A DNA stretch of 16,496 bases from Palsa-1400 sp036008545 (GCA_036008545.1 DASYNM010000526.1:1-16496), one strand, 5' to 3'; shown: positions 8,548 through 16,162, counted from the first letter of the stretch. Notes: generated by a model not told the origin, from the letters alone. Made by a program: numbers and translations.

Positions 8548-9711
8548 CTACCGCTTGACTTCCGAGAGCCAGCTTCCAAACCACAACGCGATCCGTGATA
8601 CCACTGCACCCCCGCCAATTGCCACCGTCGACGATCTCAGGCCGAGCTGTTTATCGCTGCCCCAGAATTGCGTACACCAGTCGCCGAGGCGGTCAGGGTA
8701 CCCCCACATTGCGTTGCCCGCGAAAAATGCATTCCGGGAGGCTTCGGAAAGCATGAATTCGGAAAAAGGCCATTGCACCGCGAGCAGCAGCGCGAAAAAA
8801 GCGATGCCTAAAAGCACGGCGACTCCTGTGTCGCGCCAAAAGCCGTGCTTGCGGCCAAGCGTTTGCATGATGAGATCGATTCCGAAAGCGGGCACCACCA
8901 GCAATAACGGAAACGGCGGCGGCGACATGTGAGTGATCGGGTTGTAAATCGGGGCCAGTTTGGGATGAGCCGGAAAGAGCGGCAGGACCCAAATAAGCAC
9001 CATTTTTACCAGCATGTACATCAGGCTGACCCAGGTTGCAGCCCATTTGATTTTCGAAACACGGGCGGCGACGACGAGATACAGCGGCAACATTCGGCAG
9101 CAAACTCCATAGAATTCTTCGCCGTGTTGCGCGTTGGGATACGATTTTTCGGTGATAAACACCGTTACTTGCGAGATCAACACGGCGCAAGCGAACAGCA
9201 CCAGGATATTGGCGGCGACGCGATGGTCAGCCGTCGCGCGATTTTGCCATGACAAAACCAGGAGCAAGGCGCCAATGGCCGTGGCGTAAGTTCCTATCGC
9301 CAAAATGGTGTGAGGCGGGCTGATGATTTGAACATCCAACCCGTAGGCGTTATGCCACCAATTGTCGAACGGCGCGGAAAACAGCATCAAGAATGCCCCC
9401 CAAATCACCAGCCACGCGCCGATTGGCCCCCGAAAACCCCAGACTCGAACAGTCGCGGCAGAATCGTCGGGATTAGGCCAAAATGTGTTTTTCAGGACGA
9501 GCCAGCCGCAGACAAAACCAGGGATTGTCCCCCCGGCATAAATCATGACATGGGCCGGGTTCCAAAAGGAATCGCGTCCGATGCTCAAATGCCAGGAGAT
9601 GTCCCACAGGGCGCCAATCGGAACACAGGCTACGGCAAGCGCGACGGCATAACAGTACCAGGGCACCGTCGCCTTAAACTGGCCCGGCAACACATCAGTT
9701 TGGCTGCTCAC
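8548..9711 (-). CDS. Divergent copper membrane monooxygenase-like protein, apparent PmoC-PmoA fusion
   Basis: 387 residues with about nine membrane helices, from a GTG start; no upstream start codon exists in frame. Residues 37-54 (DISWHLSIGRDSFWNPAH) fit DxxWHxxxxRDxxxxPxH, the pattern I recall for PmoC/AmoC, with D37/H41/H54 spaced like D156/H160/H173 of Methylococcus PmoC. Residues 105-120 (GAFLMLFSAPFDNWWH) and H134 after SPP give D116/H120/H134, spaced like N227/H231/H245 of the second PmoC copper site, with a shared acidic residue at +6 and Pro at +12. The gap between the two sites is 79 residues against 71. The C-terminal half has W223-x-A-T-x(3)-L-x(3)-L and Y256-x-P-I-x(4)-P, which resemble PmoA segments in the same order. 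PmoC and PmoA are normally separate proteins of about 250 residues each. The PmoC match is the strong part and the PmoA match is tentative. It could instead be a distant relative with another activity. Confidence 0.6.
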   Translation of the reverse strand: MSSQTDVLPGQFKATVPWYCYAVALAVACVPIGALWDISWHLSIGRDSFWNPAHVMIYAGGTIPGFVCGWLVLKNTFWPNPDDSAATVRVWGFRGPIGAWLVIWGAFLMLFSAPFDNWWHNAYGLDVQIISPPHTILAIGTYATAIGALLLVLSWQNRATADHRVAANILVLFACAVLISQVTVFITEKSYPNAQHGEEFYGVCCRMLPLYLVVAARVSKIKWAATWVSLMYMLVKMVLIWVLPLFPAHPKLAPIYNPITHMSPPPFPLLLVVPAFGIDLIMQTLGRKHGFWRDTGVAVLLGIAFFALLLAVQWPFSEFMLSEASRNAFFAGNAMWGYPDRLGDWCTQFWGSDKQLGLRSSTVAIGGGAVVSRIALWFGSWLSEVKR

Positions 9712-9850
9712 GCCGGCTACAAATACTCCACCGGAGCTCAGTTGTAAACGTAGGGTTTGGACACTTTTTGACTGCGGGCCGGAGCAAAGACGCCAACGGT
9801 AGATCTAGAGAGGAACGGCAGTCAGGCGTTCAAATCCACGCCTCAAGATT

Positions 9851-10357
9851 TTATTTCCCGCTTCGGAAAGGCATCAGGCCGTAATGCAGGGCGAGCCATG
9901 CGGGCACGGCGAAAATCACGACTGCGGCCAGGCGTTCCCAAGTCCAGACCAGGGCATTGGCCTGCATGGGATAAATTGTGATCATGAAATAGTTGGCGAA
10001 GCGGGTCTGACCGAGGAAACTGCCATACGCAGGGAAACGCTTGCGAAAGCCACTAACCAGAGCGGCCACGCCCAAGGCGAGCACGAGGAAGGTGACCAGA
10101 ACATTGACTGGGAGCATGGCATTACGTTGGAGGAGATACCCGCCTGCGCCTGCGGCTGCGAAATAGGGATAAAGCCAATGGGCCCCAGCCCATACGAAAC
10201 TGAAGCCGGTCTGGATGGAGGTGCGGAAATTAGCTTTGGTGGAGGTGGTTTCATTCAGGAGCAATCCGAAATAAATCGGCACGATCCCCCAGATAAGCCC
10301 GAGATGCTCGAAGGGCGTTGCCAGCAAGGTGAGAAAGACCGACCAATAATGGTTCAT
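9851..10357 (-). CDS. Small polytopic membrane protein of unknown function
   Basis: 168 residues from ATG (MNHYWSVF). A TTG-started extension to 10465 would add a charged, Cys-rich leader without membrane features and was rejected. About five hydrophobic segments are visible, near residues 8-36, 50-70, 85-103, 122-138 and 143-160. Conserved-looking features are FEHLGLIWGIVPIYFGLLLNE in the first segment, WAGAHWLYPYF, and a basic loop with FRKRFPAY. I do not recognise the family. It is the first of three minus-strand membrane genes and lies 139 bases before the PmoC/PmoA-like gene; no gene is seen in that gap. Context suggests an accessory or third subunit, but it shows no PmoA motif. No clear ribosome-binding site is seen. 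Confidence 0.65.
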   Translation of the reverse strand: MNHYWSVFLTLLATPFEHLGLIWGIVPIYFGLLLNETTSTKANFRTSIQTGFSFVWAGAHWLYPYFAAAGAGGYLLQRNAMLPVNVLVTFLVLALGVAALVSGFRKRFPAYGSFLGQTRFANYFMITIYPMQANALVWTWERLAAVVIFAVPAWLALHYGLMPFRSGK

Positions 10358-10507
10358 GTGCCGACAGAAATTAGGATCTCGGTCAGCACACTGAAAGCAA
10401 AATTTAGGTCGTTCCCTCTTTCTGCGGAAGAACTCATTTGATGGGCGAGGGATAACAGTTGCCAAATCGGTAACCTCGGGTTTTAGCGGAGATTACTGAT
10501 TCTAAAT

Positions 10508-10584
<77 letters not shown>

Positions 10585-10816
10585 ATCCGCCTTGAATTTC
10601 CGGGCTTTCCAAGAATTCGGCAGCTTCAAGACCGGGCGCCCAAATAGTTTGTCGCCAGGTTGTCGCCACTTTTTTGACCGTGTATTTGGGAGAATGCCCC
10701 TCATCTTACATCCGCAGGGAAACTCATTCCGTTCTGAGCATCCCGTCTGACTTAGCCTCCGCCAACCTCCTGGAAAACGCCGCTACGAGGACACGCCTTC
10801 GAGTCTGGGCGCCAGC

Positions 10817-11626
10817 TTATTCCGGGACCGTTGGCGAGCTAGTGCCCTCGTCTTTGACATTCCTTGGCGCCAGACGCCAGAATCGGATCACGTCTTCATC
10901 GCGAACGAGAGCTCGGTAGTGCTTGATGATCACTTCGGGTGAATTGCCCATCTCTGAGGCAGTGAGGTTTTCGTCCTTGGACTTGCCTAGGAAGTAACTG
11001 CCAAAACTGTGGCGGATCGCGTTGTGCGGCCAGGGGGTGATCCCGGCCTTCACTGTCAATTCCTGCAAACGTTTCGAGAAGACGTCAATGTTGCGCTCGG
11101 GGCTGATGGAACCGGTCATTTTCCGGTGCGGATTCAGCCACTCGACGAGGTTGTCGCCGACACTTACAAGACGACGTTGGCGCGTCTTCGCCTTGATCCC
11201 CTTGACTTCAATGGTGCGGTGTTCATGATCAATCTCCGACCAGTCAAGAGCGAAAAGCTCTGAGCGTCGAAGTCCCGCGAACAGTCCGATCGCCAGGAGA
11301 GGCAGCATTTCAGGATCCAACTCTTTCGCCACACGCAGCAATTCCTGCACTTGCTTCACCATCAAGATCCCAACAGGCCGGTCGTCGAGAATGGGCCGGT
11401 CGATGGTTGCTGCCGGATTGTCGGGGCGATACCCCTTTGCCATGGCAAAGTTCAGAATTGTGGTCAGGGTCACGAGGTAGTTTTTCCGCGTCCGTGGTGA
11501 CCATTCGGACTCCTCCAGCCAGTCCTCGATGTCCTGCCGGAGGATTCTGGTGACGTCAACCTTACCGAACTCCCTACAAATGACCCTGAGATATTGCACG
11601 CAAAGTATCCTGCGGCAACAAAACAC
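10817..11626 (-). CDS. Tyrosine recombinase (phage integrase family), short N-terminus
   Basis: Site-specific recombinase of 269 residues from a GTG start, cutting and joining DNA through a tyrosine. Residues 12-80 form a core-binding helical domain (YLRVICREFGKVDVTRI, then SPRTRKNYLVTLTTILNFA). The catalytic domain shows Arg I in FAGLRRSELFAL, the box II HNAIRHSFGSYF (H-x-x-R), and a final tyrosine in IIKHYRALV. The second histidine that normally follows (LGH) reads MGN. The arm-binding domain and about the first 60-100 residues normal for the family are absent: similarity starts abruptly at the N-terminus, and no remnant was clear in other frames. It is probably 5'-truncated and may be inactive. 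It is transcribed toward the tRNA gene and away from the abiE genes. The 232 bases between it and the tRNA gene hold no gene I can support. Confidence 0.8.
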   Translation of the reverse strand: MFCCRRILCVQYLRVICREFGKVDVTRILRQDIEDWLEESEWSPRTRKNYLVTLTTILNFAMAKGYRPDNPAATIDRPILDDRPVGILMVKQVQELLRVAKELDPEMLPLLAIGLFAGLRRSELFALDWSEIDHEHRTIEVKGIKAKTRQRRLVSVGDNLVEWLNPHRKMTGSISPERNIDVFSKRLQELTVKAGITPWPHNAIRHSFGSYFLGKSKDENLTASEMGNSPEVIIKHYRALVRDEDVIRFWRLAPRNVKDEGTSSPTVPE

Positions 11627-11775
11627 CCGCAGGTGCGCGCACTTGGGAAATCCTCACCAGTCTGGCCGCTACCTGCACGCAACAAGCTGAATCCTTCGCC
11701 CATCTCGTTAGCCAGTCCGCCTTGCTCTCACCTGCCCGCTAAACACATACACATTTGTCCGTCGGCCTGCTCAAT

Positions 11776-11804
11776 GGTAAGCACTCTGTCAAGAGTGCGA
11801 TACC
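11776..11804 (+). promoter_or_regulatory. Inverted-repeat operator candidate upstream of abiEi
   Basis: Perfect arms GCACTCT (11781-11787) and AGAGTGC (11792-11798) are separated by GTCA. Outer arms GGTA (11776-11779) and TACC (11801-11804) extend the dyad to eleven paired bases per side with one- and two-base interruptions. It ends 62 bases before the abiEi start. AbiEi antitoxins are known to bind inverted repeats in their own promoter, so this is a natural autoregulatory site. An RNA hairpin is also possible. Confidence 0.55.
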
Positions 11805-11820
11805 TGTTTGGAACCGGGGC

Positions 11821-11826
11821 CATAAT
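11821..11826 (+). promoter_or_regulatory. Possible -10 box for the abiE operon
   Basis: CATAAT differs from TATAAT at one base and lies 40 bases before the abiEi ATG. No good -35 box is found 16-18 bases upstream; that position overlaps the right arm of the inverted repeat, which would suit repression by AbiEi. Weak evidence. Confidence 0.3.
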
Positions 11827-11866
11827 CGCCTTGTCATCTGCTTGGTTTAGGAGCTATTGTTCAAGC

Positions 11867-12610
11867 ATGGCTTTAACTACGCGCCATAAACTAAACAAAA
11901 ATCTGCAATCGGCTTTCCCGCGCGGAACGCCTTTTGACCATCAGGAACTGACAAAACTGGGCGTTTCGTCGGCACTGGCACATCATTATTTGAAGTCGGG
12001 ATGGCTGGCGCGGCTGGGACGCGGGGTATTCATGTTTCCTAACGATACTCTGCGCCGGGACGATTGTTTAAAATTCCTGTCACGCCGGGTGAAAGGTTTT
12101 CACGTAGGCGGCAAAACGGCTTTGGCCTGGCGTGGCGTCCGCCACAACCTGCCGGCGCGCGAACCGCTCTCCTTGTGGGGTGAAGGAAAGACCCGATTCC
12201 CGGAATGGTTTCAGAAATTGTTTCCCGCGCGCTACACGACGCGGAACCCATTTTCTTCCAAGCTGCTGAAAAACTTCGGCTTACAGCCGCTGCCAGAAAC
12301 ACCTGGCGGGGTTCTCGTCTCCGTGCCAGAAAGGGCATTGCTAGAAATGTTGAGCGAAGTGGGGGTTTATCAGGGAATCGAGGAAGCCCGCAATATCATG
12401 GAGGGGGCCAGAGCATTGCGGCCGGAGGTGTTGACCACGTTGGTTAAGAATTGCCGGCGCGTCAAAGTTGTACGGCTTTGTGTAAGCTGGGCCGAGGAAT
12501 TAAACTTGCCGTGGGCAGCCGCAGCGAAAAAGGCAGCGGGAAAATCGCTTAGCAGTGGTCGCTGGACCACCCGGCTAAAAGATGGAACGCTGCTCGTGCT
12601 AAAACCATAA
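11867..12610 (+). CDS. abiEi: AbiEi-type antitoxin and transcriptional regulator (type IV TA)
   Basis: 247-residue antitoxin of an AbiE system. Residues 20-56 form a winged helix (FDHQELTKLGVSSALAHHYL, then GWLARLGRGVFMF) that binds DNA and represses the operon. The rest is the AbiEi C-terminal antitoxin region, with the family signature VSVPERALLEML at about 151-162. In AbiE systems the antitoxin counters the toxin without stable protein contact, the basis of the type IV label. The ATG at 11867 is preferred to the longer frame from 11594 because family similarity begins here and TAGGAG lies 13 bases upstream, a rather long spacing. The stop overlaps the toxin start as TAATG, so the two are translationally coupled. 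Confidence 0.88.
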   Translation: MALTTRHKLNKNLQSAFPRGTPFDHQELTKLGVSSALAHHYLKSGWLARLGRGVFMFPNDTLRRDDCLKFLSRRVKGFHVGGKTALAWRGVRHNLPAREPLSLWGEGKTRFPEWFQKLFPARYTTRNPFSSKLLKNFGLQPLPETPGGVLVSVPERALLEMLSEVGVYQGIEEARNIMEGARALRPEVLTTLVKNCRRVKVVRLCVSWAEELNLPWAAAAKKAAGKSLSSGRWTTRLKDGTLLVLKP

Positions 12611-13536
12611 TGGATAAATCCTACATCGAAATCGTCCGGCTCTTGCTTGAAAGCGCGCCGGCAATTTTTGAGACGCCACATTTCGCTATGAAGGGCGGCA
12701 CGGCAATCAACCTGTTCGTTGAAGACATGCCGCGATTGTCGGTGGACATTGACGTGGTTTATACCGATCACCAAGCAACCCGTGATGTGGCGCTGAAATC
12801 CATTTCGAGCGAATTGGACGCCGTGCGGAAGCGACTCACCAAAATTGGTCTGGAGGCGGAAGTGTCCGCCACCAAGGATGGCGACGAAATCAAATTGTTC
12901 CTCCGGCGCGGACGAAATCAGGTGAAGGTTGAAGTGAATCACGTTTTTCGCGGAACCGTTCTGCCGGTGGAAACCCGACAGCTTGGCGATGCAGCGCGGA
13001 AACTTTTTACCACTGAGTTGTCCGTGCCGGTGCTGGCCGCGCCGGAACTTTACGGCAGCAAACTTGTCGCCGCTATGGATCGCCAGCATCCGCGTGACCT
13101 CTTTGATGTTCACGGGCTTTTCGAGCGGGACGGACTCACACCGGAGGTCGTCGAGTGTTTTGTCTGTTATCTCGCCGGTCACAATCGCCCCGTGCATGAA
13201 GTTTTATTTTCGCGTGATGTGGATATGTCGTTGGCTTTTGAAAATGAGTTTGCAGGCATGGCGCGGAACCCGGTCACGCTGGCAGAGTTGCAGCGCATCC
13301 GCCGCAAACTAAAATCGGAGCTGCCCGCCGCACTAACCTCGAACCAGCGCCGGTTCTTGCTCGGTCTAGTTTCCGGCGATCCTGACTGGACGTTGATGAA
13401 ATGTCGCCACCTGTCGCAGTTGCCAGCCATAGAATGGAAACTTCAAAATCTTGTCAAACTCAAGAAATCCAATCCGGGCAAATTTACTCAACAGGCGGAG
13501 GAACTTGGTGCCGGGCTCGCCAAGCTATCAGCCTGA
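12610..13536 (+). CDS. abiEii: AbiEii-type nucleotidyltransferase toxin
   Basis: 308 residues, the usual length for the toxin of AbiE abortive-infection and plasmid-stability systems. The DNA polymerase-beta-like core is visible: MKGGTAINLF (Gly-Gly-Thr at 29-31), then RLSVDIDVVY with the metal-binding pair D46 and D48. A third strand VKVEVNH follows, and then ELYGSKLVAAMDRQHPRDLFD (E146, K151, R162, D163, D166), the conserved late motif of the family. Members studied in other bacteria transfer nucleotides to RNA targets such as tRNA acceptor ends and arrest growth when phage infection upsets the balance. The active-site residues look intact, so the toxin is probably functional. It shares one base with the antitoxin stop codon. 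Confidence 0.92.
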   Translation: MDKSYIEIVRLLLESAPAIFETPHFAMKGGTAINLFVEDMPRLSVDIDVVYTDHQATRDVALKSISSELDAVRKRLTKIGLEAEVSATKDGDEIKLFLRRGRNQVKVEVNHVFRGTVLPVETRQLGDAARKLFTTELSVPVLAAPELYGSKLVAAMDRQHPRDLFDVHGLFERDGLTPEVVECFVCYLAGHNRPVHEVLFSRDVDMSLAFENEFAGMARNPVTLAELQRIRRKLKSELPAALTSNQRRFLLGLVSGDPDWTLMKCRHLSQLPAIEWKLQNLVKLKKSNPGKFTQQAEELGAGLAKLSA

Positions 13537-13557
13537 TTATGGCACCTTTTCTAGTCA

Positions 13558-14262
13558 ATGAACGTGAATAACAATTCAACCTCAATGGCGATGCCGCAGG
13601 TGGAAATTTACACGGATGGCGGATGCGAGCCCAACCCTGGTCCGGGCGGTTATGGCGTGGTTTTGCTGCATCCCAAGAAGCGCGCGGAGGCCAGCGGCGG
13701 CTTTCGTTCGACCACCAACAATCGGATGGAGATTCAAGCCGCCATTAAGGGACTTGAATTGTTGAAGCAGCCATGCAAAGTCACGCTTTATAGCGATTCG
13801 CAGTATCTGGTGGATGCGATCATGAAAGTTTGGGCCGTAAAATGGAAAAAGAACGATTGGTGGCTCAACAACAAAGAACGGGCAAAGAACATCGACCTCT
13901 GGGAAAAGTTGCTGCCGCTTTGTGAGAAGCATCAAGTGGAATTTCGCTGGGTTAAAGGCCATGCGGGTAATTTGGAAAACGAACGATGTGATCACCTCTC
14001 AATGACCGCACTGCGCCAACCCAATCTTCCGGCGGACGAGGGTTACGAGAACAAGCCCGAAGCCGAAGGCGTCCGCCCCACCATGCAGGAGGGCGAGCCA
14101 TGTCGCAAATGCTCAACGCCTGTCATCAAGAAAAAAGGGCGCTGGAAACCAACTCGTGATTACTATTACGAATATCACCTGTTTTGCCCAAAGTGCGAGA
14201 CCGCATACCACATTGGGGAAGCCAAACGTTTTGTAGAACAGTCACCTTCATTGTTTCAATAG
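13558..14262 (+). CDS. rnhA: Ribonuclease HI with C-terminal zinc-ribbon extension
   Basis: 234-residue enzyme that cuts the RNA strand of RNA-DNA hybrids. Residues 14-150 are a complete RNase HI domain. The four catalytic acids are D20 (YTDGG), E58 (NNRMEIQAA), D80 (YSDSQYLVDA) and D145 (NERCDH), and the assisting His is H135 (WVKGHAGN). The basic-aromatic handle region KWKKNDWWLNNK is present. A C-terminal tail adds CRKC (C182, C185) and CPKC (C210, C213), a probable four-cysteine zinc site absent from the classical 155-residue enzyme. The ATG at 13558 gives a 13-residue leader; ATGs at residues 10 and 12 are possible starts. It follows abiEii after 21 bases on the same strand, so the three genes may be co-transcribed. 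Confidence 0.93.
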   Translation: MNVNNNSTSMAMPQVEIYTDGGCEPNPGPGGYGVVLLHPKKRAEASGGFRSTTNNRMEIQAAIKGLELLKQPCKVTLYSDSQYLVDAIMKVWAVKWKKNDWWLNNKERAKNIDLWEKLLPLCEKHQVEFRWVKGHAGNLENERCDHLSMTALRQPNLPADEGYENKPEAEGVRPTMQEGEPCRKCSTPVIKKKGRWKPTRDYYYEYHLFCPKCETAYHIGEAKRFVEQSPSLFQ

Positions 14263-14418
14263 CCTGGCCGATGTCGTGGCGCGGACACCAAAACGGACAC
14301 TAAACGGATTAAAAACGATAGGATCGGATATAACCGTTTATGCTTGAATACCCAATGAAATCAGGCATATTAGAGGTCCAACGGTGGGGAAATCTGGCCG
14401 ATTCCGACCCTCGCCTCC

Positions 14419-14447
14419 AACTCTAAGTTGCTTTTTCGCAACGAGTT
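14419..14447. repeat. Bulged inverted repeat in integrase upstream region
   Basis: AACTC-TAA-GTTGC pairs with GCAACGAGTT across a TTTTTC loop, giving a ten-pair stem with a three-base bulge. No T-run follows it, so a terminator is unlikely. It could be part of a recombination site. Confidence 0.45.
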
Positions 14448-14558
14448 GCAGCTTCCAGAGGAGGCCGGTGCCAGTGAAATCACCACCGGGCTAAAACTCA
14501 GCAATTACCCCGGTATTACCCGGCCGTCACTCGCGACGAAGGGATTCGCAGCCCGTTT

Positions 14559-14575
14559 GGTGTAGCTGATACACC
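14559..14575. repeat. Perfect small inverted repeat GGTGTA/TACACC
   Basis: Six-base arms surround a GCTGA loop, 48 bases before the start of the broken integrase. It may be an operator or recombinase site; its function is unknown. Confidence 0.4.
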
Positions 14576-14622
14576 CAAGGCCGCATTCAGTCTCATAGGC
14601 TTCGGACAAAAAGTCTGAACTT

Positions 14623-15682
14623 ATGAAACGTCGTTACATCCTCTACCGCCGCAAGCGTGGCGGCATGTTCTACATCGAAGACACCGAAACTCGTAAGCAG
14701 GAAAGCACCGGCACGAGGAATCGCGCCGAGCCACGTTGCTGCTCAACGCCAGCAATGAATCAGTCCGCCAACGCAACGGAATCTTCATCTCGCCAAGGTG
14801 TACCTGGCGGGAACGGATTCGAGCGTGTCAACACGGACGTGGCAAAACGCACTGGACGCCATCATCGAGACCAAGAGCGGGCCAACCCAGGATCGCTGGC
14901 GACGTGCCGCAAAGGAGAAGGCGTTAGACATGATTCGGCGTCGGGTGATTATCGAGACGAAAGCCGAACATCTTTTCGCCTGCCTCAAGGCAGGCACGGT
15001 CAGCACGAATGTTCATCTGCGGAAGCTGCACAACTTCTGCCTTTCGATGAACTGGCTGCCCTAGCCGCTCATGCCCAAGCGCCAATGGCCCCTCGTGCGA
15101 TTCAAAGACAAACGGGCCATCACTTGGGAGGAACACTGCAAAGTCGTCGACAGGGAACAGAACCCGGAGCGGAAAGCCTTTTATCAGTTGGCGTGGTATG
15201 TCGGGGCGTCGCAATCGGACTTGGCTCACTTGCAAGCCGAGGACGTGGACTGGCAGACGCAGATTGTCTGTTTCGTGCGGATGAAAACGCGCTGGCGGGG
15301 CCTGCAATCGCCGCAAATTCGGTTTGGCAAGGAAGTTGGAACCATCCTTTCGACCCTGCCCAAGAGCGGCCCGCTTTTCCCATATTTGAAAACTGTGCGA
15401 GCAGGCGACCGGGCCACAGAGTTCAAGCAACGCTGTGTTAGATTGGGAATCGAAGGCGTTACGCTTCACAGCTACCGCCACGCTTGGGCGGAACGCGCCA
15501 AGACATGCGGATACCCGGAGAGATTCGCTCAGACCGCCCTTGGCCATAACAGCAAAGCGGTACATCGCGCCTATGCAAAGAAAGCCCAGGTCGTGATTCC
15601 GACCTTGGAGAACTACGAGAGGAAACTGGCCGCCGCTCTCAGCGACGTAACTGTGCCGATGCTAGCGGTGGTGAATCAGTAG
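14623..15682 (+). pseudogene. Tyrosine recombinase broken by two frameshifts and a stop codon
   Basis: The start MKRRYILYRRKRGGMFYIED is followed by a frame loss near 14731: the right frame resumes with LLLNASNESVRQ one base earlier than expected. A second single-base loss near 14772 moves the frame again, and it continues as NLHLAKVYLAGTDSS and the core-binding domain down to NFCLSMNWLP. A TAG at 15062-15064 then replaces what is probably a tryptophan codon (LPxPLMPKRQWP), and the same frame continues to 15682 with the catalytic domain. Box II is HSYRHAW, followed by ALGHNSKAV and the tyrosine in HRAYAKKA. The usual Arg I region reads YVGASQSDLAHL, without the arginine, as in a branch of Verrucomicrobial integrases I recall. 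The gene is inactive unless sequencing errors explain the lesions. It closes the block that starts with the other recombinase. Confidence 0.85.
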
Positions 15683-15741
15683 GGTTCCAGACCACCGCTC
15701 GATCCCACCCGATGGTTTTGCGCGTGCGCTAAGCTTTAATT

Positions 15742-16143
15742 TTGATACAAAAGGATCCGACCTTGAGGACGAAAAAAAAGCTACAGCAAAGAGATAGTGT
15801 GCCGCGGCGAACGCGCATTGTGGAAATGGGCACTGGCGTTATGCTCGAGGTGTCAGCGTTTGCCATCGCTCTGCTTTCCATTTATTGCCTTTTTAAATGG
15901 TCCGAGAGTCAGCACGTTGTCTGGCTTTGGATTTCGGGTTCCGTCATGGGGATTGCCTTGGGAATCAAGCTGACGGCCATATTGATGGTCCCTGCGATTC
16001 TGCTGGAAATCGTTTTGGCAACGCGGAAGCACCAGGCCGCTTGCCTAAAGAGCGCCTTGATCCCTGGTGCGCAATGGATCGGCGCTGCAGTTCGGGATCG
16101 TGGGAGCGAGCGGTGTCGCGGTCGATATGGCGTATCTGCCTGA
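15742..16143 (+). pseudogene. Fragment of a GT39/PMT-like membrane glycosyltransferase
   Basis: The frame encodes two clear membrane segments (SAFAIALLSIYCLF and SGSVMGIALGIKLTAILMVPAILLEIV) with the intervening W-x-W-x-S-G stretch. This resembles an internal part of dolichyl-phosphate-mannose mannosyltransferase-type (GT39/ArnT-like) proteins, which are 500 or more residues long. The beginning with the catalytic first loop and the rest of the helices are missing. After about 16075 the frame becomes arginine-rich and unlike a protein, while a neighbouring frame carries a GtrA-like piece. It is probably decayed debris. The first 25 or so residues before RTRIVEMGTG are doubtful. Confidence 0.55.
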
Positions 16144-16162
16144 CGGGCTACGTTTAGGCTGA
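16061..16162 (+). pseudogene. GtrA-like N-terminal fragment
   Basis: A short frame between TGA codons reads SLVRNGSALQFGIVGASGVAVDMAYLP. The QFGIVGASGVAVDMA stretch matches the first membrane helix of GtrA-family proteins (xFxxVGxSGxxVxM), which move polyprenol-linked sugars across the membrane and are often fused to a GT2 synthase. It stops after about 33 codons, so only a remnant is left. It overlaps the end of the GT39-like fragment in another frame. Confidence 0.45.

Larger units (their letters stand above)
14263..14622. other. Gene-free stretch between rnhA and the broken integrase
   Basis: No coding frame is supported here. It holds two direct copies of CGGACAC (14282-14288 and 14294-14300), a bulged hairpin (14419-14447), a perfect small hairpin (14559-14575) and, just before the integrase start, an imperfect dyad around TTCGGAC-AAAAA-GTCTGAA. 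Such short repeats could belong to recombination arm or core sites of the neighbouring integrase. This is inferred from position only. Confidence 0.5.

Noticed and set aside
10358..10465. TTG-started N-terminal extension of the 168-residue membrane protein
   Set aside because: Adds a basic, cysteine-containing leader with no signal or membrane character; the ATG at 10357 starts directly before the first helix.
14381..14420. Sequence resembling the 3' end of a tRNA or tmRNA (CGATTCCGACC...CGCCTCCA), possible att remnant
   Set aside because: The T-stem does not pair and no matching acceptor 5' strand or second copy was found in the window, so it cannot be supported.
14623..15441. 272-codon single frame as one protein
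   Set aside because: Only the first 36 or so codons look like integrase; the rest is out of frame with the integrase domains read in neighbouring frames.
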